This document shows positions 36,155 through 45,310 of a DNA stretch of 64,000 nt, piece by piece. The position numbers were made by a program, and so were the translations under genes. Origin of the DNA: Acidobacteriota bacterium. GTDB lineage: Bacteria; Acidobacteriota; Thermoanaerobaculia; Gp7-AA8; JAHWKK01. The notes below the pieces were generated by a model. It was not told the origin of the DNA. It was given only the letters and a program-made list of their open reading frames with translations, and searched no databases. The DNA is taken from positions 95,059 through 159,058 of the forward strand of contig JAHWKK010000003.1 in assembly GCA_019347945.1 (NCBI GenBank), given 5' to 3'. Each line of letters opens with the position of its first letter. The stretch's first letter is position 1.

Positions 36155-38356
36155 ATGAAACGTCCCGTCTGGATCGCCCTTGTCGTTCTTGCGTCGTCGG
36201 TCTCCGCCGTCGCCCAGCCGCGTTTGATCTCCCCGCCGCCACCGCAGGAGGGCTGGTGCGCAACGAGTCCGGCGATGACGGAGGCGCTGAAGGAGCGTCA
36301 CGAGTGGCGAATGGCGACGCGGATCGGGCTGATGGCAGAGCAGCCGGATCGCGTCATCGAGCGCGATGGCGTCTTCATCGTTCAGGCTGACGAATCGATC
36401 CTGGTCAATGACGATCCGCTCGATCTGACCGGTCGTTCGGTTCGATTCATCCCCGAGGACTCGGGTTACGTCATCGAAACGCTTCCTCTCGACTATGAAA
36501 AGAATATTGGGGATCTGCTCGTCGACTTCGGCACCGCGTCGGTGACGAGCAGGCGCATCGATCTTCCCTTCGGGTTTCCGTTCCATGGCACGACGTATCA
36601 TCAGGCTTACCTGACCAGCCGGAACGGCATTCATTTCGAGCCTCCGGTTCCGGCCGCGCTGACGCAGTACGAAGCATTCGATGCGGCGGCGATCGACCAG
36701 GCCGTCATCTCTCCATTGCTTCTCGGAGCCGTTCCCAGGACGTTCGTATCGCCGGCCGTGTACGTCAGCGGCTCGCCCGAAGAGGCCGTCGTGACCTGGC
36801 GCACCGATTCGACCGACTTTGCCTACGATGTGCAGGCAGTCCTATCCGCCGACGGGACGATCACCCTCTCGTGGCGGTCGGCGAGAGACGTGAGCTGGGG
36901 CGCTGTGGTCGTGACGCCGGGCATCGACCGGGCGGAGATGTCGAGGCAGCCGGTCGTGACGGTCGAGGATGTCCTCCAAGACGGCCCGCCTACGCGTCCG
37001 GATCAGGATTTCAGCAGAGTGGTGATCGAGCGACTCGATGGCTCCGATCTGCTGGAAGTCCGGATCGAACTTCAGGGCGATGTTCGGATGAGCTCGATCG
37101 CACCGGGCGAGTTCGTCCAGTATGCGATCGAAACGAGAGCCGGTAACACGAGCCGGATCGTTGTCCATCTGACGCGCGACGCGCGATGGATGCTTCTTCC
37201 GGGAAGAGGCTGGATCTCGAATCCGGGAAGCCTCCGGATCGAATCGAGCTCGATCCGTTTCTTCGTGAACGACCGCGATCTCGAGCGGGGAGATTCGATC
37301 GGTCTCAATGCCTGGATCTGGGATACCGCGGCCGGCCGAAGCGTCGACTCGGTCAACGGAACGTACGCGCACGGATACTCGGAGGATTCCTTCGAGCTGG
37401 ATCTCGGCGCGGCTTCGGGGCGGTCGGCCCGAAGACCGATCGTCGAGTCCTTCACGCTTCCCGACATGGACCCGTACGCGGTATGGGATCTGGTCGCCCG
37501 GGAGTATGGGCTCAGAGCCTTCGACACGGACGCGCTCGCCATCTATCAGGATTTCTTCACGGACCTCGTCCTGTACGCCGGGGCGTACTCGACCGTTGGA
37601 AATCCCGGTGTCGACGGCGTTGCGTCGAGGGGCGGGTACGGCAGCTACGCCCCGCTGTCTCCGGCGCTCCTTCACATGAGCCGTCTCGGGTACCGCTACA
37701 ACACGACCGACGAGCTCTCGACGCACGTGCTCAATCACGAGTTCGGACATCGCTGGCTCTACTTTTTCGAAATTACGGAGAATGGCGAATCGACGCATTC
37801 GCTCAATCCCACGGGAGCACATCCCGCGCAGTTCGTCCACACGCCCGCGGCCTTCGACGTTCGAGGATCGCGAAACTCGTCCGCGATGGGCGGCTCCTGG
37901 TTCGAGGACCGGGGCGATGGGACGTTCATGGCGAGGGAAGAGCTCGCATCCTATGGCTACTCGTGGCATGAGCTCTACCTTATGGGTCTCGCCCGGGCGG
38001 ACGAGGTCGAGCCGTGGTTCTACATCGCGGAGTCGGACCCGCGACTCGGGGACGCCTATTACCCGCCGGACGGGATCGTCGTGAACGGAACGCGCCGCGA
38101 CGTTTCGATCGATCAGCTGGTCGAATCGATGGGAGAGCGCTCGCCGGATCACGATCGAAGCCGTAAGCGGTTCTCGACGTATTTCGTGCTGCTCGTGCGC
38201 GATCTCGAGGGTCTCTCGCCAGCGAAAGTCGACGATCTTCATTACCGGCGCCGGCTTCTGCACGAGGCGATTCCGCTGGCGACAGGCGGGCGAGCCATAC
38301 TCGATACGTTGTACGAGCCGCCGGGACCGCGTCGCCGCGGGGTGCAGAGACGCTGA
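36155..38356 (+). CDS. Secreted zinc metalloprotease-like protein
   Basis: This 733-residue exported protein has a signal peptide (MKRPVWIALVVLASSVSAVAQ, predicted cleavage after about residue 21). The N-terminal half is beta-rich. Near residues 530-535 it carries LNHEFGHRW, an HExxH-type zinc site (H-E-F-G-H), followed by a His-rich stretch and a Glu (AREEL) about 70 residues on, which could be the third ligand. No named peptidase family is recognised by eye. GAGG before ATG 36155 fixes the start. It begins 78 nt after mgtE. Confidence 0.7.
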   Translation: MKRPVWIALVVLASSVSAVAQPRLISPPPPQEGWCATSPAMTEALKERHEWRMATRIGLMAEQPDRVIERDGVFIVQADESILVNDDPLDLTGRSVRFIPEDSGYVIETLPLDYEKNIGDLLVDFGTASVTSRRIDLPFGFPFHGTTYHQAYLTSRNGIHFEPPVPAALTQYEAFDAAAIDQAVISPLLLGAVPRTFVSPAVYVSGSPEEAVVTWRTDSTDFAYDVQAVLSADGTITLSWRSARDVSWGAVVVTPGIDRAEMSRQPVVTVEDVLQDGPPTRPDQDFSRVVIERLDGSDLLEVRIELQGDVRMSSIAPGEFVQYAIETRAGNTSRIVVHLTRDARWMLLPGRGWISNPGSLRIESSSIRFFVNDRDLERGDSIGLNAWIWDTAAGRSVDSVNGTYAHGYSEDSFELDLGAASGRSARRPIVESFTLPDMDPYAVWDLVAREYGLRAFDTDALAIYQDFFTDLVLYAGAYSTVGNPGVDGVASRGGYGSYAPLSPALLHMSRLGYRYNTTDELSTHVLNHEFGHRWLYFFEITENGESTHSLNPTGAHPAQFVHTPAAFDVRGSRNSSAMGGSWFEDRGDGTFMAREELASYGYSWHELYLMGLARADEVEPWFYIAESDPRLGDAYYPPDGIVVNGTRRDVSIDQLVESMGERSPDHDRSRKRFSTYFVLLVRDLEGLSPAKVDDLHYRRRLLHEAIPLATGGRAILDTLYEPPGPRRRGVQRR

Positions 38357-38399
38357 GCTGCGCCGGTCGCGAGGCGATGCGCGTGCTGCGGTCCCGCCG

Positions 38400-39041
38400 C
38401 TACGGACGGGGCTCCGGCGTTTCGCTCGAGCTCTCGCTCTCCACGACCTGCCAGCGCGACTGAAGCGCCACACCGCTGACCTCGCATCCGAGCTCCCGCA
38501 GCCAGGCGGCGACCTTTCGGTTCGAGCTGTTGATCAGCGTGTAGGGCTCCGGGTAGTCGACGAACTCGAGACGGGGAGACGGGTTGAAAAGACGCGAGTC
38601 TCGATTGGCATTGAAGAGATCCTGGAGGCGCCGTTCGAGTCGCACCGCTGCTTCCCGCTCGACCGTGATCGGCAAAATTTTTCGGACACCGATTCCGATC
38701 CGCCGCAGAACTTCTTCGGTCGTTTCCGGAGCCGGCTCGATCATCTGGCGGCCGAGCGCCGACCTCGTCGGCCACAGCACAGCGATCAGGGCGTTCCTCC
38801 AGCTCGTCTGGTTCAGTGCGTAGTAACGCCAGTCGCCGAACGCCCATCGCGAAGCATGATCGTCATTTCCGGGCAGGACGAGTGAAGAGCTCTTACCGTG
38901 CTCGAGCAGATAGACCGTCGCCGGTGTCTCGGGATGCGCGGGAGGACGAATCGTCGTCGTACACGACGCCGTGGCGATGATCATCGCCGCCGCGCAGATC
39001 ACGGATGCTGCCAGCAGCAGAAAGCCGTGGCGTTTCGACAT
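38400..39041 (-). CDS. DUF2459-like lipoprotein
   Basis: This protein of about 213 residues starts with a signal peptide and a lipobox-like ATASC (Cys27). The core TVYLLEHGKSSSLVLPGNDDHASRWAFGDWRYYALNQ matches the DUF2459 pattern (V...HG.H..l..p......W.YGDW.fY), in which the second His is here replaced by Ser. Such proteins resemble peptidase-like, membrane-anchored hydrolases of unknown role. The start ATG 39041 precedes the hydrophobic core; other upstream codons fall in repeat sequence. It faces away from the MBOAT gene. Confidence 0.65.
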   Translation of the reverse strand: MSKRHGFLLLAASVICAAAMIIATASCTTTIRPPAHPETPATVYLLEHGKSSSLVLPGNDDHASRWAFGDWRYYALNQTSWRNALIAVLWPTRSALGRQMIEPAPETTEEVLRRIGIGVRKILPITVEREAAVRLERRLQDLFNANRDSRLFNPSPRLEFVDYPEPYTLINSSNRKVAAWLRELGCEVSGVALQSRWQVVESESSSETPEPRP

Positions 39042-39171
39042 CAAGCGATGGTCAGGCAAGAATCGCACCTTTGCGGCTCGAGTCTCGATGCAACCCGCTT
39101 CGTCATCTACAATCCGGGCATGAGCATCCGAGCGGGAAGTGGTCAGATTCATCCTCGAAGCAATCCGCTCC

Positions 39172-39350
39172 GGCTTCCAATGAACTGGCAGTACGGTCAT
39201 CGCTCCGCTTGGTATGACTGTACTTCCATGAGAGATCCCTTCGGTTCCCCCCACCCCTCGCCCCTCAGGGCAGGCTCCTCGCCCACCGCCCGACCGCGCG
39301 CTCGGGATGGTTTCGAATGCCGCAATATTACGATGGACCAGACGCCGCAA
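39172..39350 (-). repeat. Dispersed repeat family 2, copy D
   Basis: Reverse-strand copy of 23876-24060 with shared strings GCGTCTGGTCC, TGCGGCATTCGAA, a GCGCGGTCGGGCGG-like core, CTCATGGAAGTACAGTCA and ACCAAGCGGAGCG. It contains an insertion of about 30 bp relative to copy C. It fills most of the 379-bp gap between the DUF2459-like gene and the MBOAT gene; nothing else is seen there. Confidence 0.7.
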
Positions 39351-39420
39351 TTGACGCTTTGCCAGACACTTCTCCGCCCCGGGCGTCCCTCCATCGGACG
39401 TCGTCATCCTGTCCGCTGAA

Positions 39421-40377
39421 ATGATTGATCATCTGCTTCCGGGCATCGCGCTCGCGCTGGGCATGACGTTTATTGCGGCCGCCGCTTTTTTCCCGGTGAT
39501 CCGTCTCGGAAGGTACGCACGCCTGGGCGTCCTCATCCTCCTCGCAATTCCGATTCTTCTGTCTCCGCTCGCGATTCCAGCGAGCGAGACGCTCGCCCGC
39601 GCGCTCGTCGCAATGATCGCGGTGTTCGTCTTTTTCAAGATGTTCGACGTCCATGTCGGCGCCGGATACGGCGGCGTCCCGGATCTTCGAACCTATCTGC
39701 GCTGGCTTCCGAACCTTCTCACACTCGTGTTGCGGAAGCTCCACCTGGAACCGCGACCGACGCAGCGCGAAAACGGATTACGCCTCCTTCGGGTCTCGAT
39801 CGTCATCGCGGCAGCGCTCGCCGCGGTTGCCGGACTGCGGATGGTCGAGTGGACCGATTATCCGTTCGCACTGGAGCACGCGCTCAAGGCGCTCGTCATT
39901 TTTGTCGGCTATACCGCGAGCTTCGGCTTCATCATCCACACCCTTCGACTCGCCGGCGTTCAGTCCCGGGACTTCACGATGTCGCTGTGGCGGGCGCGGA
40001 CGCCGGCCGACTTCTGGAACCGCTATAACCGGAACATCAGTCAGTTCCTTTTCGAGGACGTCTTCAGACCCGTGCGCCGGTTCGGCTCACGGACAACCGC
40101 CGTATTGGCCGCGTTCGCTGTTTCCGGCATCGCGCACGAGTACATCTTCAGCATCGCGATCGGAAGAGTTGAGGGCTACCAGACCGCGTTCTTTCTGCTT
40201 CAGGGTCTGGCAGTTGCCGCGACCGCCGGATGGAAGCCGGCCGGATGGCAGGTCGTCCCCGCCGCCCTGGGAACCCTCCTCTTCCTTCTGGTCTCCTCGG
40301 TTCTCTTCTTCGCGAGCTTCCATGCCGTGGTGCCCATCTACATGGACGGGCCGCCGCACTGGCTGCCGGGACAATGA
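39421..40377 (+). CDS. MBOAT-like membrane acyltransferase (wax-synthase type)
   Basis: This 318-residue protein has about eight spans. The MBOAT signature is visible: F-W-N-R-Y-N-R-N-I-S-Q-F and, about 35 residues later, the catalytic-type His in VSGIAHEYIF. The short length and FWNRYNR motif are closer to the wax-synthase (MBOAT_2) branch than to alginate O-acetylases. The acceptor is unknown. It lies 72 nt before an exported M20 peptidase, reading the same way. Confidence 0.75.
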   Translation: MIDHLLPGIALALGMTFIAAAAFFPVIRLGRYARLGVLILLAIPILLSPLAIPASETLARALVAMIAVFVFFKMFDVHVGAGYGGVPDLRTYLRWLPNLLTLVLRKLHLEPRPTQRENGLRLLRVSIVIAAALAAVAGLRMVEWTDYPFALEHALKALVIFVGYTASFGFIIHTLRLAGVQSRDFTMSLWRARTPADFWNRYNRNISQFLFEDVFRPVRRFGSRTTAVLAAFAVSGIAHEYIFSIAIGRVEGYQTAFFLLQGLAVAATAGWKPAGWQVVPAALGTLLFLLVSSVLFFASFHAVVPIYMDGPPHWLPGQ

Positions 40378-40449
40378 GACGTAATGCCCTTGCAAAGCCG
40401 GTTCGGAATGTTCCCGGCGGCTGATATTCTGAGGAGATGGAGGATTCTC

Positions 40450-41988
40450 ATGCGCCGGAGCTCGAGTCTTTGCCTGATCCTGATTGTCCTCACGTCGCCA
40501 TCCGCGATCCACGCGCAGGAGCAGGCGACCGATCCGGTGGAAGCCGCACGCGGTTGGCGTGGGGCGCACGCGGCGCGCATCCTCGAGGACTACGCTTCGC
40601 TTCTCGCGATTCCCAACGTCGCATCGGATGCGGAAAACATCCGGCGGAACGCTGCGGTCATCCGGGATCTGTTCGCACGACGGGGAGCGACGATGGAGCT
40701 TCTTACCCTCGACGGCGCTCCGCCGATCGTTTTCGGACGGCTCGAAGCGCCCGGCGCCACCAGGACGCTCGGCATCTACGTCCACTACGACGGTCAGCCG
40801 GCCGAGCCCTCCCGGTGGACCAACGACCCCTGGACGCCGACCCTCTACACCGCTTCGATGGAGGATGGAGGCTCGCCGATTCCATTTCCTGCGGCAGGGG
40901 AGCCCGTCGACCCGGAGTGGCGGATTTACGCGCGCGCCGCCGGTGACGACAAGGCCCCCATTCCCGCGCTTCTCGCGGCGCTCGACGCGCTCGGAAATGC
41001 GGGCATCGGACGCACCTCGAACCTCGTCTTTTTCTTCGAGGGAGAGGAAGAAGCCGGCTCTCCGCATCTCGGTGAGTATCTCGATCGTTACGCCGATCGC
41101 CTCGACGGGATCGACGCCTGGCTGATCTTCGACGGCCCGGTTCATCAGAGCCGGCGTCCCCAGCTCGTCTTCGGCGTTCGCGGCGTCACCGGAATGGAGA
41201 TCACCCTCTACGGCGCCAGCCGCCAACTCCACAGCGGCCACTACGGCAACTGGGCACCGAACCCGGCAATGATGCTCGCCCGGCTTCTCGCGAGCATGAA
41301 GGACGATGAGGGGAACGTCACGATTGCCGGCTTCTACGACACGGTCGTGCCGGTCGGTGAAGCGGAAGCGGCTGCTCTCGCGAGCGTCCCCGATCCGGAT
41401 GAATCGTTGCGGCGGGAGCTCGGCCTCGTCCGCACGGAGGGAGGGAACACGCCGCTCAAACAGCGACTCCTCCTTCCCTCGCTCAACATACGAGGGCTCG
41501 AGAGCGCGAACGTCGGCGACGCAGCGCGAAATGTCATTCCGTCGACGGCGACCGCCGCGATCGACATCAGGCTCGTGAAGGGGAACGAGCCGGACGAGAT
41601 GATGAATCTCGTCGAGGCGCACATCCGCAGCCAGGGTTACCACATCGTTCGGGAAGATCCGGCGATGGAGACGAGGCTCGCGCACGAGCGGATCGCGAAG
41701 GTGACTCGTAGTCGCGGTTACGTTGCCGCACGGACCGACATGAACGATCCGATCGTTGCAGATCTCTCGAGGGCCGCGGAACGAGCCGCCGGCGAGCCGG
41801 TCATCCTCGTCCCGGGCCTCGGCGGATCTCTTCCGCTGTATCTCTTCACTGAACGTTTCGACGTACCGCTGGCGATCGTTCCGATCGCGAACCACGACAA
41901 CAATCAGCACGGCGACGACGAGAATCTCCGCCTGGCGAACCTCTGGTACGGCATCGATCTGGCGGCCGCGATCCTCACGATGGAGTAG
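40450..41988 (+). CDS. Exported M20-family metallopeptidase
   Basis: This protein of about 512 residues has a signal peptide (MRRSSSLCLILIVLTSPSAIHA). M20 zinc-site motifs appear in order: YVHYDGQP (His, Asp), ARAAGDDKAP (bridging Asp), FFEGEEEAGSP (catalytic Glu pair), and the final His in NHDNNQHGDDENLRL. The dimerisation-domain His appears in RQLHSGHYGN. The family includes carnosinase-like dipeptidases and deacylases. ATG 40450 follows GGAGG at good spacing. Confidence 0.88.
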   Translation: MRRSSSLCLILIVLTSPSAIHAQEQATDPVEAARGWRGAHAARILEDYASLLAIPNVASDAENIRRNAAVIRDLFARRGATMELLTLDGAPPIVFGRLEAPGATRTLGIYVHYDGQPAEPSRWTNDPWTPTLYTASMEDGGSPIPFPAAGEPVDPEWRIYARAAGDDKAPIPALLAALDALGNAGIGRTSNLVFFFEGEEEAGSPHLGEYLDRYADRLDGIDAWLIFDGPVHQSRRPQLVFGVRGVTGMEITLYGASRQLHSGHYGNWAPNPAMMLARLLASMKDDEGNVTIAGFYDTVVPVGEAEAAALASVPDPDESLRRELGLVRTEGGNTPLKQRLLLPSLNIRGLESANVGDAARNVIPSTATAAIDIRLVKGNEPDEMMNLVEAHIRSQGYHIVREDPAMETRLAHERIAKVTRSRGYVAARTDMNDPIVADLSRAAERAAGEPVILVPGLGGSLPLYLFTERFDVPLAIVPIANHDNNQHGDDENLRLANLWYGIDLAAAILTME

Positions 41989-42012
41989 CGGTGGGATCGT
42001 GAGGTTTCAGGA

Positions 42013-42540
42013 TTACGTCGCGGACTCGACGAAGGCCTCGACACGCCGCCTCAGCGATGGCAGATCGACCGCGGGGTAGCGGTGGAACTGGTCTTCGATC
42101 TCCGAGAGCCAGCGAAGTAGACGAACGGGCTCGATCAGTCCGCGCCGGGCCATCTCTCCGGCGTCGACGAGATCGCGATCGTGACCCCGCTCGATCTTGG
42201 CGAGCGCCTGCGAGTCGTAATCGTAGTGAAAGAAATCGATCGAGCCGAAACGTCCAATCGACTCCGACCGGGACTTCCAGTGCGGTAAAGGGGGAAGGAA
42301 GTGGTGAGGAGCGGCGAGCTCGACGTTGACGCAGATCTCGTCCTTCAATGCTGCTATCCGTCGGAGCACGTCATCCGACTCGTTCTCGACGTGAAGATCG
42401 ATGTCGATGGTGGATTCCCTCCAGCCGTGCAGCACAGCGGTCGCGCCACCGGTGAAATAAATCTGGGCATGCGAGCGGGAGGTTCGCCCGAGCTCGCTCA
42501 TGAATGCCTCGAGACTTGCACGATCTATCGGCTCGCGCAT
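42013..42540 (-). CDS. DUF6036-like nucleotidyltransferase
   Basis: This 175-residue protein has the minimal nucleotidyltransferase look: FTGGATAVLHGWRESTIDIDLHV, where G-G...T-x-D-I-D-L replaces the usual GS-x10-DxD. A strand with SIDFFHYDYDS and a helical C-terminus (RLLRWLSEIEDQFHRYPAVDLPSLRRRV) follow. Such proteins are related to AbiEii-type NTases. Its start overlaps by 16 nt the stop of a 92-residue gene, so the pair is translationally coupled. Target and activity are unknown. Confidence 0.72.
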   Translation of the reverse strand: MREPIDRASLEAFMSELGRTSRSHAQIYFTGGATAVLHGWRESTIDIDLHVENESDDVLRRIAALKDEICVNVELAAPHHFLPPLPHWKSRSESIGRFGSIDFFHYDYDSQALAKIERGHDRDLVDAGEMARRGLIEPVRLLRWLSEIEDQFHRYPAVDLPSLRRRVEAFVESAT

Positions 42541-42803
42541 TCCGCCGCCCTCTCGAAGCTCACGAGTCTCCGGATCAGTGCGTTGTAACTCGAGTGGGCT
42601 CCGTCTCCATCACTTTCGACCAGCCGTTCGTAAAGATTGCGCTCGGGATGATCAGTCAGCTTCTCGCCGACGTCCAGACCGATTGCACGCAGTCTCGCCG
42701 CCCCGATCATCACCAGCAGCGACTCGTTCGAGACGATGCCCGAGTCGAGATCTCTCAAACCCTTTCCGATCAGCTCGCCTCCCGGAAATGTGCTGATGTC
42801 CAC
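42525..42803 (-). CDS. Small protein upstream of an NTase
   Basis: This 92-residue soluble protein has no named domain that I recognise. The start is GTG 42803, 6 nt after a TAGAAT box. A hydrophobic centre (ESLLVMIGAARLRAIGLDV) and a C-terminal region with R-N-L-Y-E-R-L...Y-N-A-L-I-R-R-L suggest a small helical fold. It overlaps the NTase gene, the usual layout of antitoxin/toxin or adaptor/enzyme pairs. A toxin-antitoxin role is only a hypothesis. Confidence 0.6.
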   Translation of the reverse strand: MDISTFPGGELIGKGLRDLDSGIVSNESLLVMIGAARLRAIGLDVGEKLTDHPERNLYERLVESDGDGAHSSYNALIRRLVSFERAAECASR

Positions 42804-42809
42804 CGCCCA

Positions 42810-42815
42810 ATTCTA
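42810..42815 (-). promoter_or_regulatory. Putative leaderless -10 box of the NTase pair
   Basis: TAGAAT with a 6-nt spacer before GTG 42803. It sits in the 16-nt gap after the serine hydrolase stop, so the pair can be transcribed apart from the upstream gene. Confidence 0.55.
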
Positions 42816-42819
42816 CCGG

Positions 42820-44511
42820 TCAGCGTTTCCTGCCGTGAGTGACTCTGCCGTTCTGGATCCTCATGATCGTCCCCCTCTCTTCGTCGATTGCGAAGGCGAC
42901 ATTCTGGTCGCCGGCGATGAACCGGTCGGAACGGATCGCGATCAACGGCACATCTTTCATCGTCGAGCCATTTGCCACGAGTCCTTCGCCGGCGATGCTG
43001 ATGACGACGAGATCGTCGCCGAGGTCGTAGGTTCCCGCAACCGTGGGGAGGACGTCCTTCGAGAGCGGTAGACCGCTTTGCAGCCTCTCGAGCATCAGCT
43101 TTCCATTCCGGGAGTCGGGTGCCAGATCGAGAGACTTTTCGTACGCCTCAATTGCATCGGCACGCCGGCCGGACATCGCAAGCGACTCGCCGAACGAATC
43201 CCATGCGTTTGAAGACTCCGGATGGCGCTCGGTCGCGAGACGGAACACATGTTTCGCTGCGTTGTAGCGGTCCGCCCGCAACAGAGAATAGCCGAGAGAA
43301 TTGAGGGCCTTTTCGTCGAGAGCAGAGTCATCGAGGGTCGGAAACCGGTCCTCGCCGCTGGTGAGGATCTCGTGAAGAGCGACCTTTCGAGGTGAATCCC
43401 ATCGTTCGTAACTGAGCCATTCGAGAGGCCGCAGCGGCGCCTGATCTCCGAGGGCCTCTGCGGCGATGTCGCCCGCGATCGCGAGGCCACCCGATCCGTT
43501 GGTCAGGATTGCGACTCCGGTGTCATTGGCGTCGTCGCCGAACAGATACGCCTTGAAGTCGCCGTTGTCTCCCCAGTGCCAGAAATACCGGTGGGACGGA
43601 TTCTCGAGCAGTCCGTAGCCGAGCCCCCAGGAGAGATCTTCGCTGTCGGGTCCCGGATCCACGGAGGGATTGCAGACGGCGCAGTTCGAGGGAACGGTTG
43701 ACGCGGTGCTCAGCATCGCGTGCACCGATTCTTCAGAAATGGTCGTTCGCTCAAACATTCCGAGCAGGAACCTGCCGAGATCCGTCGCGGTCGTATGCAA
43801 GGTGGCGGCGGCGAGCGCCTGTCCAGGCTTCCTCCGATCCTGCACGCGTCCCGTTTCGTCGTGACCGAAGGCCTTGGTCGCGTCGTACTCCTCTTTCCAG
43901 GTGAAGCTGGTGGCGCTCATGCCGAGCGGCTTGAAAACGAGCCGCGACGCGAGTTGTTCGAGCGACTCTCCCGTGGCTGTTTCGATCGCCTTCTGAAGAT
44001 AGACGTACCCCTCGCCGGAGTAGCTGAAACGGGAGTCAGGATCGTACAGAAGGGCGAGCGGTTCTCCTCGAGGACGCCAGTTGGGCAGTCCGCTGCGATG
44101 GCTCAGAACCATTCGGGGAGTCACGTTCCTGGCCCTCGGATCAGCGAAGTACGGTTGGGGCATGTAACTCGCGAGAGACTGGTCGAGCTCGATCACACCC
44201 TCCTCCACGAGCGTCATGACGAGCATCGCGAAGACCGGTTTGCCCAGCGATGCGGCTTCGAAGATCGTCGATCCGGTGATCGTCTCTCCGCTGTCGGTAT
44301 TCGCATAGCCCGAGCTCCAGCTCGAAACCTTTCCATCACGCACGACGGCCACCGCCATTCCGGGGACCTGAGCGCGCTCCATGAGCTTCGGCGCACCCGC
44401 TTCGAACCCCGCATCTCGTTTCGCGGATGGCGCGGCCTTCTCGTCCGATCCGCAGGCGACGGTCAGAAAAATGAGTCCGGTGAGGATGGCGGATGGGACC
44501 TTCATGATCAT
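42820..44511 (-). CDS. Serine hydrolase (beta-lactamase/S12 type) lipoprotein with C-terminal TPR-like region
   Basis: This protein of about 563 residues starts with a lipoprotein signal (lipobox T-V-A-C). The S12/class C domain shows S-L-G-K (nucleophile Ser, general base Lys) in EAASLGKPVFAM, the second motif YSGEGYVYL with Gly where most members have Asn, and an H-W-G third motif in WHWGDNGDF. From about residue 390 the chain has TPR-like helices (LNSLGYSLLRADRYNAAKHVFRLATERHPES) and a beta-rich end. The function may be D-amino peptidase or esterase. I use ATG 44511; it follows the secreted protein gene with an 8-nt gap. Confidence 0.82.
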   Translation of the reverse strand: MIMKVPSAILTGLIFLTVACGSDEKAAPSAKRDAGFEAGAPKLMERAQVPGMAVAVVRDGKVSSWSSGYANTDSGETITGSTIFEAASLGKPVFAMLVMTLVEEGVIELDQSLASYMPQPYFADPRARNVTPRMVLSHRSGLPNWRPRGEPLALLYDPDSRFSYSGEGYVYLQKAIETATGESLEQLASRLVFKPLGMSATSFTWKEEYDATKAFGHDETGRVQDRRKPGQALAAATLHTTATDLGRFLLGMFERTTISEESVHAMLSTASTVPSNCAVCNPSVDPGPDSEDLSWGLGYGLLENPSHRYFWHWGDNGDFKAYLFGDDANDTGVAILTNGSGGLAIAGDIAAEALGDQAPLRPLEWLSYERWDSPRKVALHEILTSGEDRFPTLDDSALDEKALNSLGYSLLRADRYNAAKHVFRLATERHPESSNAWDSFGESLAMSGRRADAIEAYEKSLDLAPDSRNGKLMLERLQSGLPLSKDVLPTVAGTYDLGDDLVVISIAGEGLVANGSTMKDVPLIAIRSDRFIAGDQNVAFAIDEERGTIMRIQNGRVTHGRKR

Positions 44512-44518
44512 TTCGGAA

Positions 44519-45247
44519 TCAGTCCAGCTGGAAAGTCGCCCAGCGGCTTTCGCCCGCACTCTTACCGAGCCCGGAACCTTCGGTGTGAGTTTCCAGCCGG
44601 GTGACGACGAGGCGATTTCCCGATCGTGTAAACGTTCTCGATTCCTGGCGCGTGCCCTGGAAGCTGATCAGGAGAAACCGACCCCGGGCGGTCGAGCTCT
44701 GTTCCGAAGCGATTGGTACGTGGTCGGGGCCGATCCACAACTTCATCGATGCCTCGGAGCTCCTGATTCGCTTTCTTGCCTCCTCCGAGAGGCGTACCGG
44801 AAGCTCGATCTCGAGAAGCCTCACCTCGCGCCCGTTTAACCGGGTGACGCTTTCATTCGTGATCTTCGCCCCCGTCAGGTCGCTCAGCAGATAGGGAGCG
44901 TAATCGACGATCTCGGCCACCTCCGACGCCTCGATGCTTCGGAGCGCACGAATGGCGGGACGGTTGCGGTCCGGGTTCGGATCCAGCGCCTCCGCCTTCG
45001 CGTCCTCGAGCGCCGAAAGAGGATGCCGGATCGAGAGACCGCTCGCATCGGCCGTCACATGCGCCCGCGTTCGCCCATCCTCGGCCGGCCGGTCCTCAGT
45101 CGTTCCCACGACCCGGAAGTCGAGCGCTCCGGAAACCGGCGTGGTCGCCGGCATTGCCTCGAGCTTCGACCGGACGAGATCGAGAGTATCGGCAGACGCC
45201 GGAAGCGCCGTGCCGATCGCGATTGCGAATGCCAGTGCGTTTCTCAT
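44519..45247 (-). CDS. Exported protein of unknown function
   Basis: This 242-residue protein has a clear signal peptide (MRNALAFAIAIGTALPASA). The mature part is beta-rich, with V-E-IVDYAPYLLSDLTGAKI and a later ESRTFTRSGNRLVVTRLETHTEG. The layout resembles outer-membrane lipoprotein-sorting or RseB-like beta folds, but no motif proves it. GGGAAGG upstream supports the start. It overlaps no gene and probably shares a transcript with the serine hydrolase. Confidence 0.7.
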   Translation of the reverse strand: MRNALAFAIAIGTALPASADTLDLVRSKLEAMPATTPVSGALDFRVVGTTEDRPAEDGRTRAHVTADASGLSIRHPLSALEDAKAEALDPNPDRNRPAIRALRSIEASEVAEIVDYAPYLLSDLTGAKITNESVTRLNGREVRLLEIELPVRLSEEARKRIRSSEASMKLWIGPDHVPIASEQSSTARGRFLLISFQGTRQESRTFTRSGNRLVVTRLETHTEGSGLGKSAGESRWATFQLD

Positions 45248-45310
45248 GATGTGGACCTTCCCTTGATCAGACGCGAGCGGAGAGGAAGAGTTATCCGCGT
45301 CCGGGCGAGC

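Noticed and set aside
36842-38473. 543-codon antisense open frame over the metalloprotease
   Set aside because: Composition is shadow-like, and the sense frame has a signal peptide and HExxH motif.
40087-41910. 607-codon antisense open frame over the MBOAT and M20 genes
   Set aside because: No recognisable domain, while the plus-strand products show zinc and acyltransferase motifs.
42810-44559. A larger abortive-infection or defence island around the NTase pair
   Set aside because: Neighbours are a serine hydrolase and an exported protein; no helicase, nuclease or restriction genes are present.
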